DNA from: Candidatus Sulfopaludibacter sp.
GTDB lineage: Bacteria; Acidobacteriota; Terriglobia; Bryobacterales; Bryobacteraceae
Reading direction: 5' to 3'
NCBI GenBank assembly: GCA_031292755.1
Contig: JARLGM010000015.1
Span: 1 to 63,938, forward strand
Length of the DNA: 63,938 nucleotides
Shown here: piece after piece, positions 28,227-37,475 of the stretch
How the letters are laid out: each line of letters begins with the position of its first letter
How positions within the stretch are numbered: the stretch's first letter is position 1
Made by a program: the position numbers and the translations under genes
The notes under the pieces: model-generated
The model's input: only the letters and a program-made list of their open reading frames with translations
What the model was told of the DNA's origin: nothing
Databases searched by the model: none

Positions 28227-30464
28227 TCACGCGCCGGTAGCGGCGGACACGTGCTTCATTGCACGCTGCCCCGCCAGCGCCCAGGAAGCCAGATAGATTG
28301 CGGCGGCGATCACGATGAGGTACTGAAACCCGATGAGCAGCGAACTGCTCTCCGCAAATCCGCCCAGAATCGCGCCGGCGGTGTTAAACGCCAGGGCTTG
28401 CTCCGGCCTCTTGGCCTGGCGGAAGAGCGAGGCAAAGACGACCCCGGCAAAGAACACAGGCGCCAGGACCAGCGCTCCCGCCGACACCGCCCGCGCCGCC
28501 AAAGACCAGCCGAGGAACGTATCCAGCGGGACCGCAAAGTTCAGTGCGAGCGTCACAAACAGCCCCGCGTAATAGCCGCTCAGGCGCACTGGCTGGCGAT
28601 TCAACACCAGCAGGTTGGCGACCAGGATCATCACCAGCACGGCGGAAAACACCACCGCGTTCACAATCCAGGTGCTGCCGAAAATCAGAGCCATGTGCAC
28701 CACGGCGGTGGTTTCGATCAGCATGAACCCTGCACCCAGAAACAGCATCGTGAAGTGCAGGCGGGCGGACTCGCGTCCCCCCGTCCGCCACCCGAAAAGC
28801 CGCAGCATGGCCAAAGAGATCAGCCCCATCACCAGAATCCCTCGCCAGACCAGTGCGGGGATCATGGGACTCTGCAAATACAGGAACGGCCAGGCATCGC
28901 GCGCCGGACGCAGGCCGGACGGAACCTCGACGCGCGAGGGACTCAGGAGCGTGGCATCCGGCACCGCGCGCGCGCCGAACCCATCCGGCAGATCGATACC
29001 GGGCGGGCCGGGCGGAATCACATAAGCGCCCTTTTCGCGGAATCCACGCTCGATGGCGGCGGCACGGGGGCCGTCGAAGATCAGGGTGAATCCTTCGGCT
29101 TTCTCGAACGCGGAGATCGCATCGCGCTGGGGCAGCGTGAGGACCACCGGAACGCGGCCAAAAACCTCCGTCGCGGTTCTTGTCAGGCGCGAGACAATCC
29201 ACCCCTGCCGGAAGTAGTTGTACATGACGAAGAGGCCATTTGGGGCCAGCGCCCGCTGCACGTCGCTGAGCGCTTCCCGTGTGAACAGGTAGCTTTCCAG
29301 CCGCAGGTTGCTGACACTGCTGTGCAGAACCAGGGAATCGATCAGTGCGAAGACAATCAGGTCATACTTGCGGCCGGTGGATCGCAGGAAGTTCCGGCCG
29401 TCGGTGAGGTGCACGGTGACGCGCGGGTCCTGGTAGGGATGGTCGGGATGATTGTCACGGCCCAGGTGTTGGATGACGGGATCTATTTCGACCGCATCGA
29501 TTCGCGCGTCCGGCGCGGCCCACTGGAGCGCGCGGCTCACGTCGTTTCCCGATCCGGCTCCGATAATCAAAATGTCGCGAAAGGGAGGCTGCGCCGTGTC
29601 CCGATTCAACAGGTAGGGAATGGCGTATGCGGGAAACGCAGCCTTCCGGCTGACCATGTTCTGGTGCCCCAGCAGATTCACCACAATCGACCGCGAATCC
29701 GGCGAGTAGTTGATTCGGTAATACGGAGACCAGGACTCCACGGGGAACCGTTTGAGGATGACCCCCAGGGAAAGAAAATCCGGAACCAGCAGCAAAATGG
29801 GTGTGGCGGCGCAGAGTCCGATCGCCCACCACCTTCGCGGCGAATCCTTCCACAGAAACCAAACCAGCCCGGCAGCCGCCAGGCCGAACCACCACACCGG
29901 GGGAAGCCACCAGGAGCAGCATTGGAATACGAGGATCCCCGCCAGGCTGCCGCCGATGTTGATCATGTAGGCCTCCACCGGGTTCGGGATGGCCGCGAGG
30001 CGCCGCCCGAGCAATTGGCCGGGGCCCACCATCGTGACGGCGATCAGCACAAAGAAAACGCCCACGACGCACTCAATGGGGATCACGAACCGCGCCACAT
30101 CCGCTACGTGCGCTTCCGTGCCGAAGTAGACCATCTGCGGCGCCGCCTTGTTGCTTCCCACGTCGATGATGTCTTGCAGGGCCAGCCGCACCGATTCCAT
30201 TCCGATTCCCGCTGCCAGCGAAACGGCCAGCAGGAGCGGAGTATACGTGAGGTAGTTCTTGCGATGGCCGGCTGCCATGCAGCCCAAGGACAGGCCCAGG
30301 AACGACGCCAGCAGCACGGTATTGGTGAAAAAAGTGAGAAATAGGACGTGCGCGGGAAACCAACGAATGAACGCCAGTTCCAGCAGCAGAAATATCGCGC
30401 TAACTACGAACAACTCCCATTTTTGTCGAGACACAAGAAATGCCAGCTTACTACAATTGCACAA
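28227..30464 (-). CDS. Polytopic membrane protein with spermidine-synthase-fold domain
   Basis: About 735-745 residues: an N-terminal block of some seven membrane helices, a central Rossmann-type domain (about 265-500) and a second membrane block. The SAM-like binding loop DILIIGAGSGNDVSRAL and acidic VEIDPVIQHLG are clear. The catalytic DSSDP-type motif of true aminopropyltransferases is replaced by FALIDSLVLHSS, so polyamine synthesis is doubtful. Similar fused proteins are widespread and uncharacterised. The start is uncertain: TTG at 30464 or GTG at 30431. Its stop is 1 nt from the ArnT-like gene, suggesting a joint role in envelope modification. Confidence 0.72.
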   Translation of the reverse strand: MCNCSKLAFLVSRQKWELFVVSAIFLLLELAFIRWFPAHVLFLTFFTNTVLLASFLGLSLGCMAAGHRKNYLTYTPLLLAVSLAAGIGMESVRLALQDIIDVGSNKAAPQMVYFGTEAHVADVARFVIPIECVVGVFFVLIAVTMVGPGQLLGRRLAAIPNPVEAYMINIGGSLAGILVFQCCSWWLPPVWWFGLAAAGLVWFLWKDSPRRWWAIGLCAATPILLLVPDFLSLGVILKRFPVESWSPYYRINYSPDSRSIVVNLLGHQNMVSRKAAFPAYAIPYLLNRDTAQPPFRDILIIGAGSGNDVSRALQWAAPDARIDAVEIDPVIQHLGRDNHPDHPYQDPRVTVHLTDGRNFLRSTGRKYDLIVFALIDSLVLHSSVSNLRLESYLFTREALSDVQRALAPNGLFVMYNYFRQGWIVSRLTRTATEVFGRVPVVLTLPQRDAISAFEKAEGFTLIFDGPRAAAIERGFREKGAYVIPPGPPGIDLPDGFGARAVPDATLLSPSRVEVPSGLRPARDAWPFLYLQSPMIPALVWRGILVMGLISLAMLRLFGWRTGGRESARLHFTMLFLGAGFMLIETTAVVHMALIFGSTWIVNAVVFSAVLVMILVANLLVLNRQPVRLSGYYAGLFVTLALNFAVPLDTFLGWSLAARAVSAGALVLAPVFFAGVVFASLFRQAKRPEQALAFNTAGAILGGFAESSSLLIGFQYLIVIAAAIYLASWALAGQRAMKHVSAATGA

Positions 30465-30480
30465 AGTGGTGAGGCCTGCG

Positions 30481-31404
30481 CTACCGGGCTTTCACGATGT
30501 CGCGGTGAGTGATTTTAGCCCTGAAACCGGCTTGCTCGATACTCTTGCCAATCTCATCGGCCATCATGACGGAACGGTGCTGCCCGCCGGTACAGCCGAA
30601 TGAGATGGTCAGGTAACTTTTGCCCTCCCGAATGTAGTGGGGGAGTAAATAACTTAGTAAATCGGCGATCCGTTTAATAAACTCGCGGGTCTGCGGAAAG
30701 GAGCGAATATACTGCGCCACCCGGGGGTTCTTTCCCGTGAGATTCTTGAAACGGGGAATGTAGTTGGGATTGGGCAGGAACCGGACATCGAATACCAGAT
30801 CGCTCTCCGGAGGCAGGCCGTTCCGGAAGCCGAAACTGGTCACGGAGATCATGATGTTCCCTTCATCCCGTTGCCCCCGGAACCGCTCGCCAATGAACTC
30901 CCGCAGGTCGTGAACGGTAAACTTGCTGGTGTCGATGATCAGATCCGCCAGGGCGCGGATATCGGCCAGTTGGGCGCGCTCGGAGCGGATGCTCTTGAGG
31001 ACCGAGCGGTCGGTGCCCAGGGGATGAGGCCGGCGCGTTTCGCTGAAGCGGCGGAGAATGGCCTGATCGTCGGCTTCCAGGAAGATGAGCCTGGCGCCGG
31101 CGGATTTGCGGATGCTGCCGAAGATCTCCGGGAATTTCTTTAGCCCCGTGCCCCCGCGAACGTCCACCACCAGCGCGGCGCCATGGATGCTGGCGCTGTC
31201 CCGGGTCAATTCGGCGAACTTGGGAATCAACTCCAGCGGCAGATTGTCCACCGAGTAATAGCCCAGATCCTCCAAGGCCCGCAAGACCGAACCCTTACCC
31301 GAGCCGCTGAGACCGGTGATGATTACCAGTTCCGGTTTTCGCGGGCGGGCTTTTTTCTGTGCGCGCGGAAGCTTAGACGCCACGGCCGGCCGCGTCTCCT
31401 GCAA
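30481..31404 (-). CDS. rapZ: RapZ/YvcJ-family nucleotide-binding RNA adapter protein
   Basis: A 307-residue P-loop protein. Walker A is ITGLSGSGKGS (about 29-39), with the family-typical SVDNLPLELIPKFAEL, a Walker-B-like LIFLEADDQAILRRFSETRRPHPL and the C-terminal SFGCTGGQHRSVMMADEI. In enterobacteria RapZ guides RNase E to the sRNA GlmZ and so tunes glucosamine-6-phosphate synthase; elsewhere it senses UDP-GlcNAc or nucleotides. It sits after hpf and rpoN in the conserved rpoN-hpf-(ptsN)-rapZ neighbourhood; ptsN is missing here. The start (TTG 31404, or GTG 31383) is not certain. Confidence 0.9.
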   Translation of the reverse strand: MQETRPAVASKLPRAQKKARPRKPELVIITGLSGSGKGSVLRALEDLGYYSVDNLPLELIPKFAELTRDSASIHGAALVVDVRGGTGLKKFPEIFGSIRKSAGARLIFLEADDQAILRRFSETRRPHPLGTDRSVLKSIRSERAQLADIRALADLIIDTSKFTVHDLREFIGERFRGQRDEGNIMISVTSFGFRNGLPPESDLVFDVRFLPNPNYIPRFKNLTGKNPRVAQYIRSFPQTREFIKRIADLLSYLLPHYIREGKSYLTISFGCTGGQHRSVMMADEIGKSIEQAGFRAKITHRDIVKAR

Positions 31405-31422
31405 TGAAATGGGAAGCGGTCA

Positions 31423-31971
31423 TCAGGACTCCACAAGATCGAAATTGCCATCGCGCCGGCGCAGCAGGACGTGCACGCGGTCCGTATCGGCGTCGCGGTA
31501 GACCATATAATCGCGGGTCTTGTCCATTTCCAGCAGCGCTTCATCCAGGGTCATCGGCTTGCGCTTGCCGTGATGATTGACGTGATAGACACGGCCGCTG
31601 GGAGCGCCGTCCGGTTGGGCATCGGCGGGCGCTGCGGGTTCGCTCTCCACCTCTGAACTGGCTTTACGCGGGGTGCGCTTGGTGTCGCGCCACTTGGTCC
31701 GCGCTTTGACCGCCTGCTTCTCCAGCTTTTGTGCCGCGCTATGGATCGCCGTGAACAAATCGCTATTGGACCCCAGTCCCACCAGTGGATGGTTGTAGTA
31801 GTTCACGGTCACTTCAGCGTTGTGCAGATGACGCTCCTGGGACAAGACGACGTGCGCTTCGCGCTCCTGCTTGCCGTCGAGCAGTTTGCCAATCTTGGCA
31901 AACTCGGCCTCCAACTTTTTTCGTTCGGCTGGAGCCAGTTCTACCTGCCTACCCGTGTAACTGATCTTCAT
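31423..31971 (-). CDS. hpf: Ribosome hibernation promoting factor, long form
   Basis: A 182-residue protein: an N-terminal S30AE domain (about 1-100, MKISYTGRQVELAP... VTVNYYNHPLVGLGSNSDLFTAIHSA) that binds the decoding centre, a linker rich in Ala/Pro/Glu, and a C-terminal dimerisation domain (KRKPMTLDEALLEMD, VLLRRRDGNFDLVES) that joins two 70S ribosomes into 100S particles. I use the ATG at 31971 because GAGGGAGAGG lies 5 nt upstream; the frame extends 12 codons further to no advantage. It follows rpoN and precedes rapZ. Confidence 0.93.
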   Translation of the reverse strand: MKISYTGRQVELAPAERKKLEAEFAKIGKLLDGKQEREAHVVLSQERHLHNAEVTVNYYNHPLVGLGSNSDLFTAIHSAAQKLEKQAVKARTKWRDTKRTPRKASSEVESEPAAPADAQPDGAPSGRVYHVNHHGKRKPMTLDEALLEMDKTRDYMVYRDADTDRVHVLLRRRDGNFDLVES

Positions 31972-32067
31972 TGCCTCTCCCTCTCGGCAGACAACGACCG
32001 AAAACACTCCACTCCCTTTATAACTCGAATTAGCGGGACTGGCGCAGACCGGGGGCCTACAGGTACC

Positions 32068-33669
32068 TCAATTGCGAACGCGGCGTTGATGCGTGGAAGG
32101 AATTTTCATGTCTTCACGGTACTTCGCGACGGTGCGCCGAGTCACGTTGATTCCCAGATTCTGCAAAAGTGCGGTGATCTGTTCGTCGGTGAGGGGCTTG
32201 GTGCGATCCTCTTCCTCGATCATCTTTTTGACCATGCGCTTCAGCAGCAGCAGCGGTGTGGCGCTGCCGGACGGTCCCTGGACGGCTTCGGAGAAGAAGT
32301 ACCGCAGTTCGAAGACGCCCTGCGGCGTATGCACGTACTTGCTGGCCACGGCGCGGCTGACCGTGGAGGGGTGCACGCCCACCTCTTCGGCCACTTCCTT
32401 GATCATCATGGGCTTGAGCGCGTCCAGACCTTGCGCCAGGAATTCCGTCTGGCGCCGCACGATGGCCTGGCAGACTTTCATGATGGTCTGTTTGCGCTGC
32501 TCAATGTTCTTCATGAGCTGGATGGCCGAGGTGTAGCGCTCGCGCACGTAATCGCGCACTTCCTTGGTAGCGCCGTTATCGCGGTCCAGCATCTTGCGGT
32601 ACTGCGCGTTCAGGCGGAGCTGCGGCACGTCCTCATCGTTCATCTGGATGATGTAATCGTCACCATCCTTGATGAAAAATACGTCCGGCTCCACCACCCG
32701 TGCGCCGGCGCCGGAATAGCGCAGGCCGGGGCGCGGATTGAGGTGCTGGATCATATGAACGGCTATTTCGATATGCTCGAGCGGCCGGCCCAGCAGGCGC
32801 GCCATCTCCTTATACTGGCGGGTTTCCAGCAGCCGCAGATGGTTGGTCACAATCTGCCACGCCACTCCGCCCTTGCCGTTGATACTCTCAATCTGCAGCA
32901 GCAGGCATTCCCTGAGATTGCGCGCGCCCACGCCCGCCGGGTCCAGCGATTGCACCACGTGCAGTGCCTGTTCCACCTGCTCGGGCGTGTGCTCGCCTAC
33001 CGCGGCGATTTCTTCCAGCGATGCCGAGATATAACCATCGTCATCCAGGTTTCCAATGATGGACTCGGCGGCGTTGCGGATTTCGTCGGAGATCAGACTG
33101 ACGCTTAGTTGCGAGCGCAGATAATCGCCCAAGGTGACCGGCGCCGAAAGGAAAGTCTCGAACGAAGGCTTTTCCACCGATTCGGAGGCCGGAGATTTGT
33201 ACCCAGGATCCAGGTAATCGTCGAAAAACGAGCCGAAGTCGATTTCGTCGAAAGGGTCGGTAGTCGGCGGCGTATCCAGCAGCGGGTCGTTGGCCAAAGT
33301 GGCGTCCGGCTCCGTAACAGCGGACGCCGTCTCGTCGGCATCGGGAAAGAGATTACCGTTGATGGCCACATCGCCGCCGCCATCCAGGGAGTTGGCGTCG
33401 TTCAACACGGCGGCCTCCAGGAGCTGCTTGTCGGCCGGGTCGAGCACCGGTTCGGCTTCCAGCAACGGCAGCAGTTCCTCCGGCGTGACCTCTTCGGCTG
33501 GTTCGTCGGCGGATTCTTCCAGAACCGGATTCTTGACGATCTCCTGGGTGATCATCTCCTTCAGCTCCAGCCGGTTGAGCTGAAGGACCGTGACCATCTG
33601 AACCAGACCCGGGGTAAGAATCTGCTTCTGCGCTACTTTCAGTTGCAATCTGGGCGACAGTAAGCTCAT
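32068..33669 (-). CDS. rpoN: RNA polymerase sigma-54 factor
   Basis: A 533-residue sigma factor that directs RNA polymerase to -24/-12 promoters and needs AAA+ activators. Region I starts LQLKVAQKQILTPGLVQMVTVLQLNRLEL (glutamine- and leucine-rich), followed by a long acidic region II (about 60-165), a core-binding domain, the helix-turn-helix AEEVGVHPSTVSRAVASKYV and the RpoN box ARRTVAKYREDM near the C-terminus. The ATG is preceded by GGGGAGCAG. Genes for activators are not in the window and I did not find convincing -24/-12 sites. Confidence 0.96.
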   Translation of the reverse strand: MSLLSPRLQLKVAQKQILTPGLVQMVTVLQLNRLELKEMITQEIVKNPVLEESADEPAEEVTPEELLPLLEAEPVLDPADKQLLEAAVLNDANSLDGGGDVAINGNLFPDADETASAVTEPDATLANDPLLDTPPTTDPFDEIDFGSFFDDYLDPGYKSPASESVEKPSFETFLSAPVTLGDYLRSQLSVSLISDEIRNAAESIIGNLDDDGYISASLEEIAAVGEHTPEQVEQALHVVQSLDPAGVGARNLRECLLLQIESINGKGGVAWQIVTNHLRLLETRQYKEMARLLGRPLEHIEIAVHMIQHLNPRPGLRYSGAGARVVEPDVFFIKDGDDYIIQMNDEDVPQLRLNAQYRKMLDRDNGATKEVRDYVRERYTSAIQLMKNIEQRKQTIMKVCQAIVRRQTEFLAQGLDALKPMMIKEVAEEVGVHPSTVSRAVASKYVHTPQGVFELRYFFSEAVQGPSGSATPLLLLKRMVKKMIEEEDRTKPLTDEQITALLQNLGINVTRRTVAKYREDMKIPSTHQRRVRN

Positions 33670-33747
33670 CTGCTCCCCATGATATCACCGGAATAATACA
33701 TTCTCTGTGACAAATGCCGCATTTCCCCGAGCACGCCAGATACCATT

Positions 33748-34875
33748 CTACGCATAGATCCGGTGAACGCGAGCGCTGATATTGCAGAGAATGTTGTACG
33801 AGATGGTACCTGCCACGCGCGCGATCTGTTGGGCGTCGAGGCTGGACTCGCCCTCTGTGCCCAACAGGGTCACCTCGTCGCCGGGGGCCAGCGCTGTGGT
33901 GTGGCTGAGGTCGATGGTGGTGAGGTCCATCGAAATGGTGCCCAGGATGGGGGTAAGTTTGCCATCGGCAATCACCCGGCCGCGGCCCGAAAGGCGGTGA
34001 AAGATGCCATCCGCGTAGCCCGCGCCCAGGATGCCGATGCGCATGGGGCGCGGCGCGCGGAAGCTGCCGCCGTAGCCCACCTGGGCGCCTTCCGGGATAT
34101 CTTTTACGGTCATGAGCTTGGCTTTCCAGGTGAGCGCGGGTTTGACTTCCAGCAACTGGCGGGGCGCCTCGCCGCGCGCCGGTGAGACGTATCCGTAGAG
34201 GGCGTGTCCGGCGCGGACCATGTTGTGCCAGCCCGCCGTGCGGCCGTATCCGATGGCATTGGTGCTGGAGGTGTGAAGGCGTGCGGCGTTGACGCCGGCG
34301 GCACGCAACTCGGCGGCAATCGAGTGGAAGTAGGCGAGTTGATGGTCGGTCTGGGGGCTGGTATAGTCGGCGGCGGAGGCGAAATGAGTCATCAGGCCTT
34401 CCAGTTCCGCCTGGCGGCTTTGGTGCAGCGTGGCGAGAATTTCGCCGGCGGCGGCGCGGGTCCCGAGCCGGCTCATGCCGGAGTCGATTTTCAGGTGATA
34501 GCGAATCGCCTTTCCGGCGGTGGCTGCCAGCCGGTCGAGCTGGCGAATCTGTTCCAGCGAGTGAACCGCCGGGGTGAGATCGTATTCCACCAGGGCCGGA
34601 CCTTCGTAGGGCAGGAATCCGCCCATCACCAGGATGCGCGGCTGTTGAATGCCGCCGGCACGCAGGGCCACGCCCTCCTCGACGGAACTCACGGCCAGCC
34701 ATTTAACGCCTTCGGCGATCAGCACGCGGGCGATTTCCAGCGCACCATGTCCGTAGGCATCGGCCTTGACTACGCCGGTCACGTCAACGCCGGCGCCCAC
34801 CACCGAGCAGACATTGCGATAATTCCGGGCGATCTGTGCGCGGGAAATCAAAACGTAGGAACGGAAAGGAGGCAC
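33748..34875 (-). CDS. alr: Alanine racemase
   Basis: A 375-residue PLP enzyme interconverting L- and D-alanine for peptidoglycan. Lys37 in VVKADAYGHGA is the Schiff-base lysine; the barrel motifs HLKIDSGMSRLG and the C-terminal AGYADGI with the catalytic Tyr are intact. The start is GTG 34875; a TAGAAT box lies 7 nt upstream, which suggests a leaderless or very short leader transcript. It lies downstream of nothing on its strand except the intergenic region shared with a divergent ADOP gene, and upstream of rpoN with a 78-nt gap. Confidence 0.94.
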   Translation of the reverse strand: MPPFRSYVLISRAQIARNYRNVCSVVGAGVDVTGVVKADAYGHGALEIARVLIAEGVKWLAVSSVEEGVALRAGGIQQPRILVMGGFLPYEGPALVEYDLTPAVHSLEQIRQLDRLAATAGKAIRYHLKIDSGMSRLGTRAAAGEILATLHQSRQAELEGLMTHFASAADYTSPQTDHQLAYFHSIAAELRAAGVNAARLHTSSTNAIGYGRTAGWHNMVRAGHALYGYVSPARGEAPRQLLEVKPALTWKAKLMTVKDIPEGAQVGYGGSFRAPRPMRIGILGAGYADGIFHRLSGRGRVIADGKLTPILGTISMDLTTIDLSHTTALAPGDEVTLLGTEGESSLDAQQIARVAGTISYNILCNISARVHRIYA

Positions 34876-35033
34876 TACCGCTATTCTAACGAGGTGGCCC
34901 GCACGCCCGCCGCCCGTGTCCGGAGGTGAACAGTTGACATCCCTTCAGCGAACAGCCGAAGAACCGCCGGTAACTGTAACTAATTGGAAATGGGCATAAC
35001 CGGTTTGGTCCGCTGAGTGCTTCGCCTCGCGCC

Positions 35034-37475
35034 ATGGATGCGTTCCACGAACTGCGGCTGGGATTGCGGAGTCTCATGCGGACTCCAGGATACTTCGCCC
35101 TGGCACTGGTTACCCTGAGTCTGGGGATCGGCGCCACCACGGTGCTGTTCAGCATTACCGAATCGGTGCTGTGGCGCCCGTTCTCGTTTGCCGGATCCGA
35201 GCGGCTGGTGGAATTGACCGAGTTCAACACCAAAGCGAACCCTCTGGGCAATCCCGTTTCGGCGGACAATTTTCTGGTTTGGCGGGAGAAGGCGCGCAGC
35301 TTCGAACGGCTGGCCGCTATGGCGTACGGGGAGAGCCACAGCCTTACCGGCGCCGGGGAGCGCGTGCGGTCGAACGCGGTTTCCGCGGGGTTCTTCGAAA
35401 CGCTGCGTGTGAGTCCCGCGCTGGGCCGGACGTTCGACGATGCCGAGGAGCGGTCCCTGGAGAGCCGGCCGCTGATTCTGTCGGACGCGTTCCGGCAGCG
35501 CCGGTTTGGCGCGGCGCCGGACGTCCTGGGCCGGCAGGTCAAGCTGGATGGCGAGTCGTACACCGTGGTAGGAGTGTTGCCGCCGGTGTTCCGGCTGGAG
35601 TTTGTGCCGGGCGCCTCGGAGCCGGACCTCTTCCTGCCGCTGCATCCCGCCGATCCGAAACGGAAGCGCAATCAGCGGGCGCTGCTGGTGATCGGGAGGC
35701 TGAAAGACGGGGTGACGGGGGCACAGGCGGGCCTGGAAATGAACGCGCTGGCACGGCAACTATCGGCCGGGCATCCCGAAGACGCCCATTGGACAGCGCG
35801 GGTGGAAAACCTGCGCGTAGCGTCCACGAAATTCGAGCAGCGCACGCTCTACCTGTTTCTGGGATTCGCCTGCCTGGTGCTGCTGGTGGCCTGTGCAAAC
35901 GTGGCTGGATTGCAGTTGGTTCGCTTCACCGGGCGGCGCAAGGAATATGCCCTGCGGATGGCATTGGGGGCCCCGCGGGGAGCGCTGTTGCGGCAGGCGC
36001 TGGCGGAGAATGCCTGGATCGCCATTCCCGGCGGTGCTGCCGGTGCGCTGTTGGCCTCTTGGGGTGTGGCCGGGGTACGCGCGGTATTGCCTGCCGGCAA
36101 ACTGGCGCGCTCGGAAAACCTGGCGATGGATGGCAGCGCCCTCGCTTTCGTACTGGCGCTGTCCCTTGCGGCGACACTCTTATTCGCGCTGGCCCCGGCG
36201 ATGGGTCAGCGCAAACTCGATCTGGACCGTTCTTTGCGCGCCGGTCCGAAAGGCGGGACGGCCAGCCGTGGCATACGGTGCCGGCTGGATATGCTGATGG
36301 GCGCGGAAGTGGCGTTGGCGTTTGTGCTGCTATTCAGCGCCGGCTTGTTCGTGAGCAGCTACGCGCGTTTGCGAGAGGCGCCGCTCGGGTTCGACCCGCA
36401 TCGGGTTCTGACCCTGCGGATCGCTCCCGGAGGCGGCTTACAGAGCACCCCTGAAGAACGGCGCTTGTTCTTCGGGCGACTGTTGGAGAAGGCGCGCAGT
36501 GCCGGCGGCATTCGCGGCGCGGCGCTGGTGAACGGTCTGCCATTGGATTTTCCGGCCGGCGTGCAACTCGAGCGGGCTGGCGGATCCCTCCATTCGCTGG
36601 CGCGGGTGATTACGCCGGAGTATTTTCGCGTCATGGGGATTCCGCTGCTGCGCGGGCGAGCATTTGGCGACGCAGATTCGCCGGACGCTTCACGCGTGGC
36701 CATCGTCAATGAGAACCTGGCTCGCGCGCTGTTCGGCGGCGAGAACCCTGTGGGGCGCCGCCTGACGCTGCTGTCTGACGGCGACCCTTCGATTCCCGCC
36801 GGCGGCGTGGAAATTGTGGGCCTGGCGCGCAATACCAAGGAATTGGGGCTGGACGAAGTGCCCTTCGAAGATGTCTACCTGCCGTTCGCGCAGAACCCCA
36901 TGCGATCCATGTACGTGGTAATGAAGACCAACGGCGCGGTGGAAGCATTGGCCGCCGCGTTGCGCGGAGAACTGCGTAGCATGGATGCCGACGCTGTGCT
37001 TTATGATGTGGCGAGCATGGACGAACGCCTGCGCAGCGACTTGCGCGGCGCGCGATTCAATCTGTCGCTGGTAACCGTGTTCGCGAGTCTGGCGGTGCTG
37101 CTGGCTGCTGTGGGAATGTATGGCGCGGTGGCGTTTTCCACGGCGCAGCGCACGCGCGAGTTTGCCGTCCGGCTGGCGCTGGGGGCCCGGACCCGCTCGA
37201 TTGTCGGCTTGACCCTGGGCCACACAGCCCGGCTTACGCTGGCCGGTGCGGCTACCGGATTGGGTACGGCGCTGGTGCTGGGAAGCGTTCTGAAAAGCGC
37301 TTTGTATCTGGCTCCGCATCTGCATACCGGCTTGATTTACGGGGTGGCGGTGAACGATCCGGCGCTCTTGGCCGGCGCGGCGGGCGCGCTGGTGAGCGTG
37401 GCGACGGTAGCTTGTGTGACGCCGGCAATCCGCGCGTCCTCGGTGCAGCCGGCCGAGGCGTTACGGCACGAGTGA
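35034..37475 (+). CDS. ADOP-type ABC transporter permease (short form)
   Basis: An 813-residue MacB/FtsX-like permease. It opens with MDAFHELRLGLRSLMRTPGYFALALVTLSLGIGATT (short-form N-terminus), has the first FtsX unit at about 275-400 with RRKEYALRMALGAPRG, a second at about 675-805 with TREFAVRLALGARTRS, and ends VQPAEALRHE. It shares the family fold with the genes at 19621 and 24359 but is diverged in sequence. No ATPase or PadR gene is beside it. The last 15 nt overlap the convergent glycosyltransferase gene. Confidence 0.88.
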   Translation: MDAFHELRLGLRSLMRTPGYFALALVTLSLGIGATTVLFSITESVLWRPFSFAGSERLVELTEFNTKANPLGNPVSADNFLVWREKARSFERLAAMAYGESHSLTGAGERVRSNAVSAGFFETLRVSPALGRTFDDAEERSLESRPLILSDAFRQRRFGAAPDVLGRQVKLDGESYTVVGVLPPVFRLEFVPGASEPDLFLPLHPADPKRKRNQRALLVIGRLKDGVTGAQAGLEMNALARQLSAGHPEDAHWTARVENLRVASTKFEQRTLYLFLGFACLVLLVACANVAGLQLVRFTGRRKEYALRMALGAPRGALLRQALAENAWIAIPGGAAGALLASWGVAGVRAVLPAGKLARSENLAMDGSALAFVLALSLAATLLFALAPAMGQRKLDLDRSLRAGPKGGTASRGIRCRLDMLMGAEVALAFVLLFSAGLFVSSYARLREAPLGFDPHRVLTLRIAPGGGLQSTPEERRLFFGRLLEKARSAGGIRGAALVNGLPLDFPAGVQLERAGGSLHSLARVITPEYFRVMGIPLLRGRAFGDADSPDASRVAIVNENLARALFGGENPVGRRLTLLSDGDPSIPAGGVEIVGLARNTKELGLDEVPFEDVYLPFAQNPMRSMYVVMKTNGAVEALAAALRGELRSMDADAVLYDVASMDERLRSDLRGARFNLSLVTVFASLAVLLAAVGMYGAVAFSTAQRTREFAVRLALGARTRSIVGLTLGHTARLTLAGAATGLGTALVLGSVLKSALYLAPHLHTGLIYGVAVNDPALLAGAAGALVSVATVACVTPAIRASSVQPAEALRHE

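Noticed and set aside
28227..30464. Calling the gene a spermidine synthase (speE)
   Set aside because: The aminopropyltransferase catalytic motif is replaced and large membrane blocks flank the domain; the fold may match but the reaction is not supported.
31972..32067. Sigma-54 (-24/-12) promoter near rpoN/hpf
   Set aside because: No TGGCAC-N5-TTGC-like pair with correct spacing was found.
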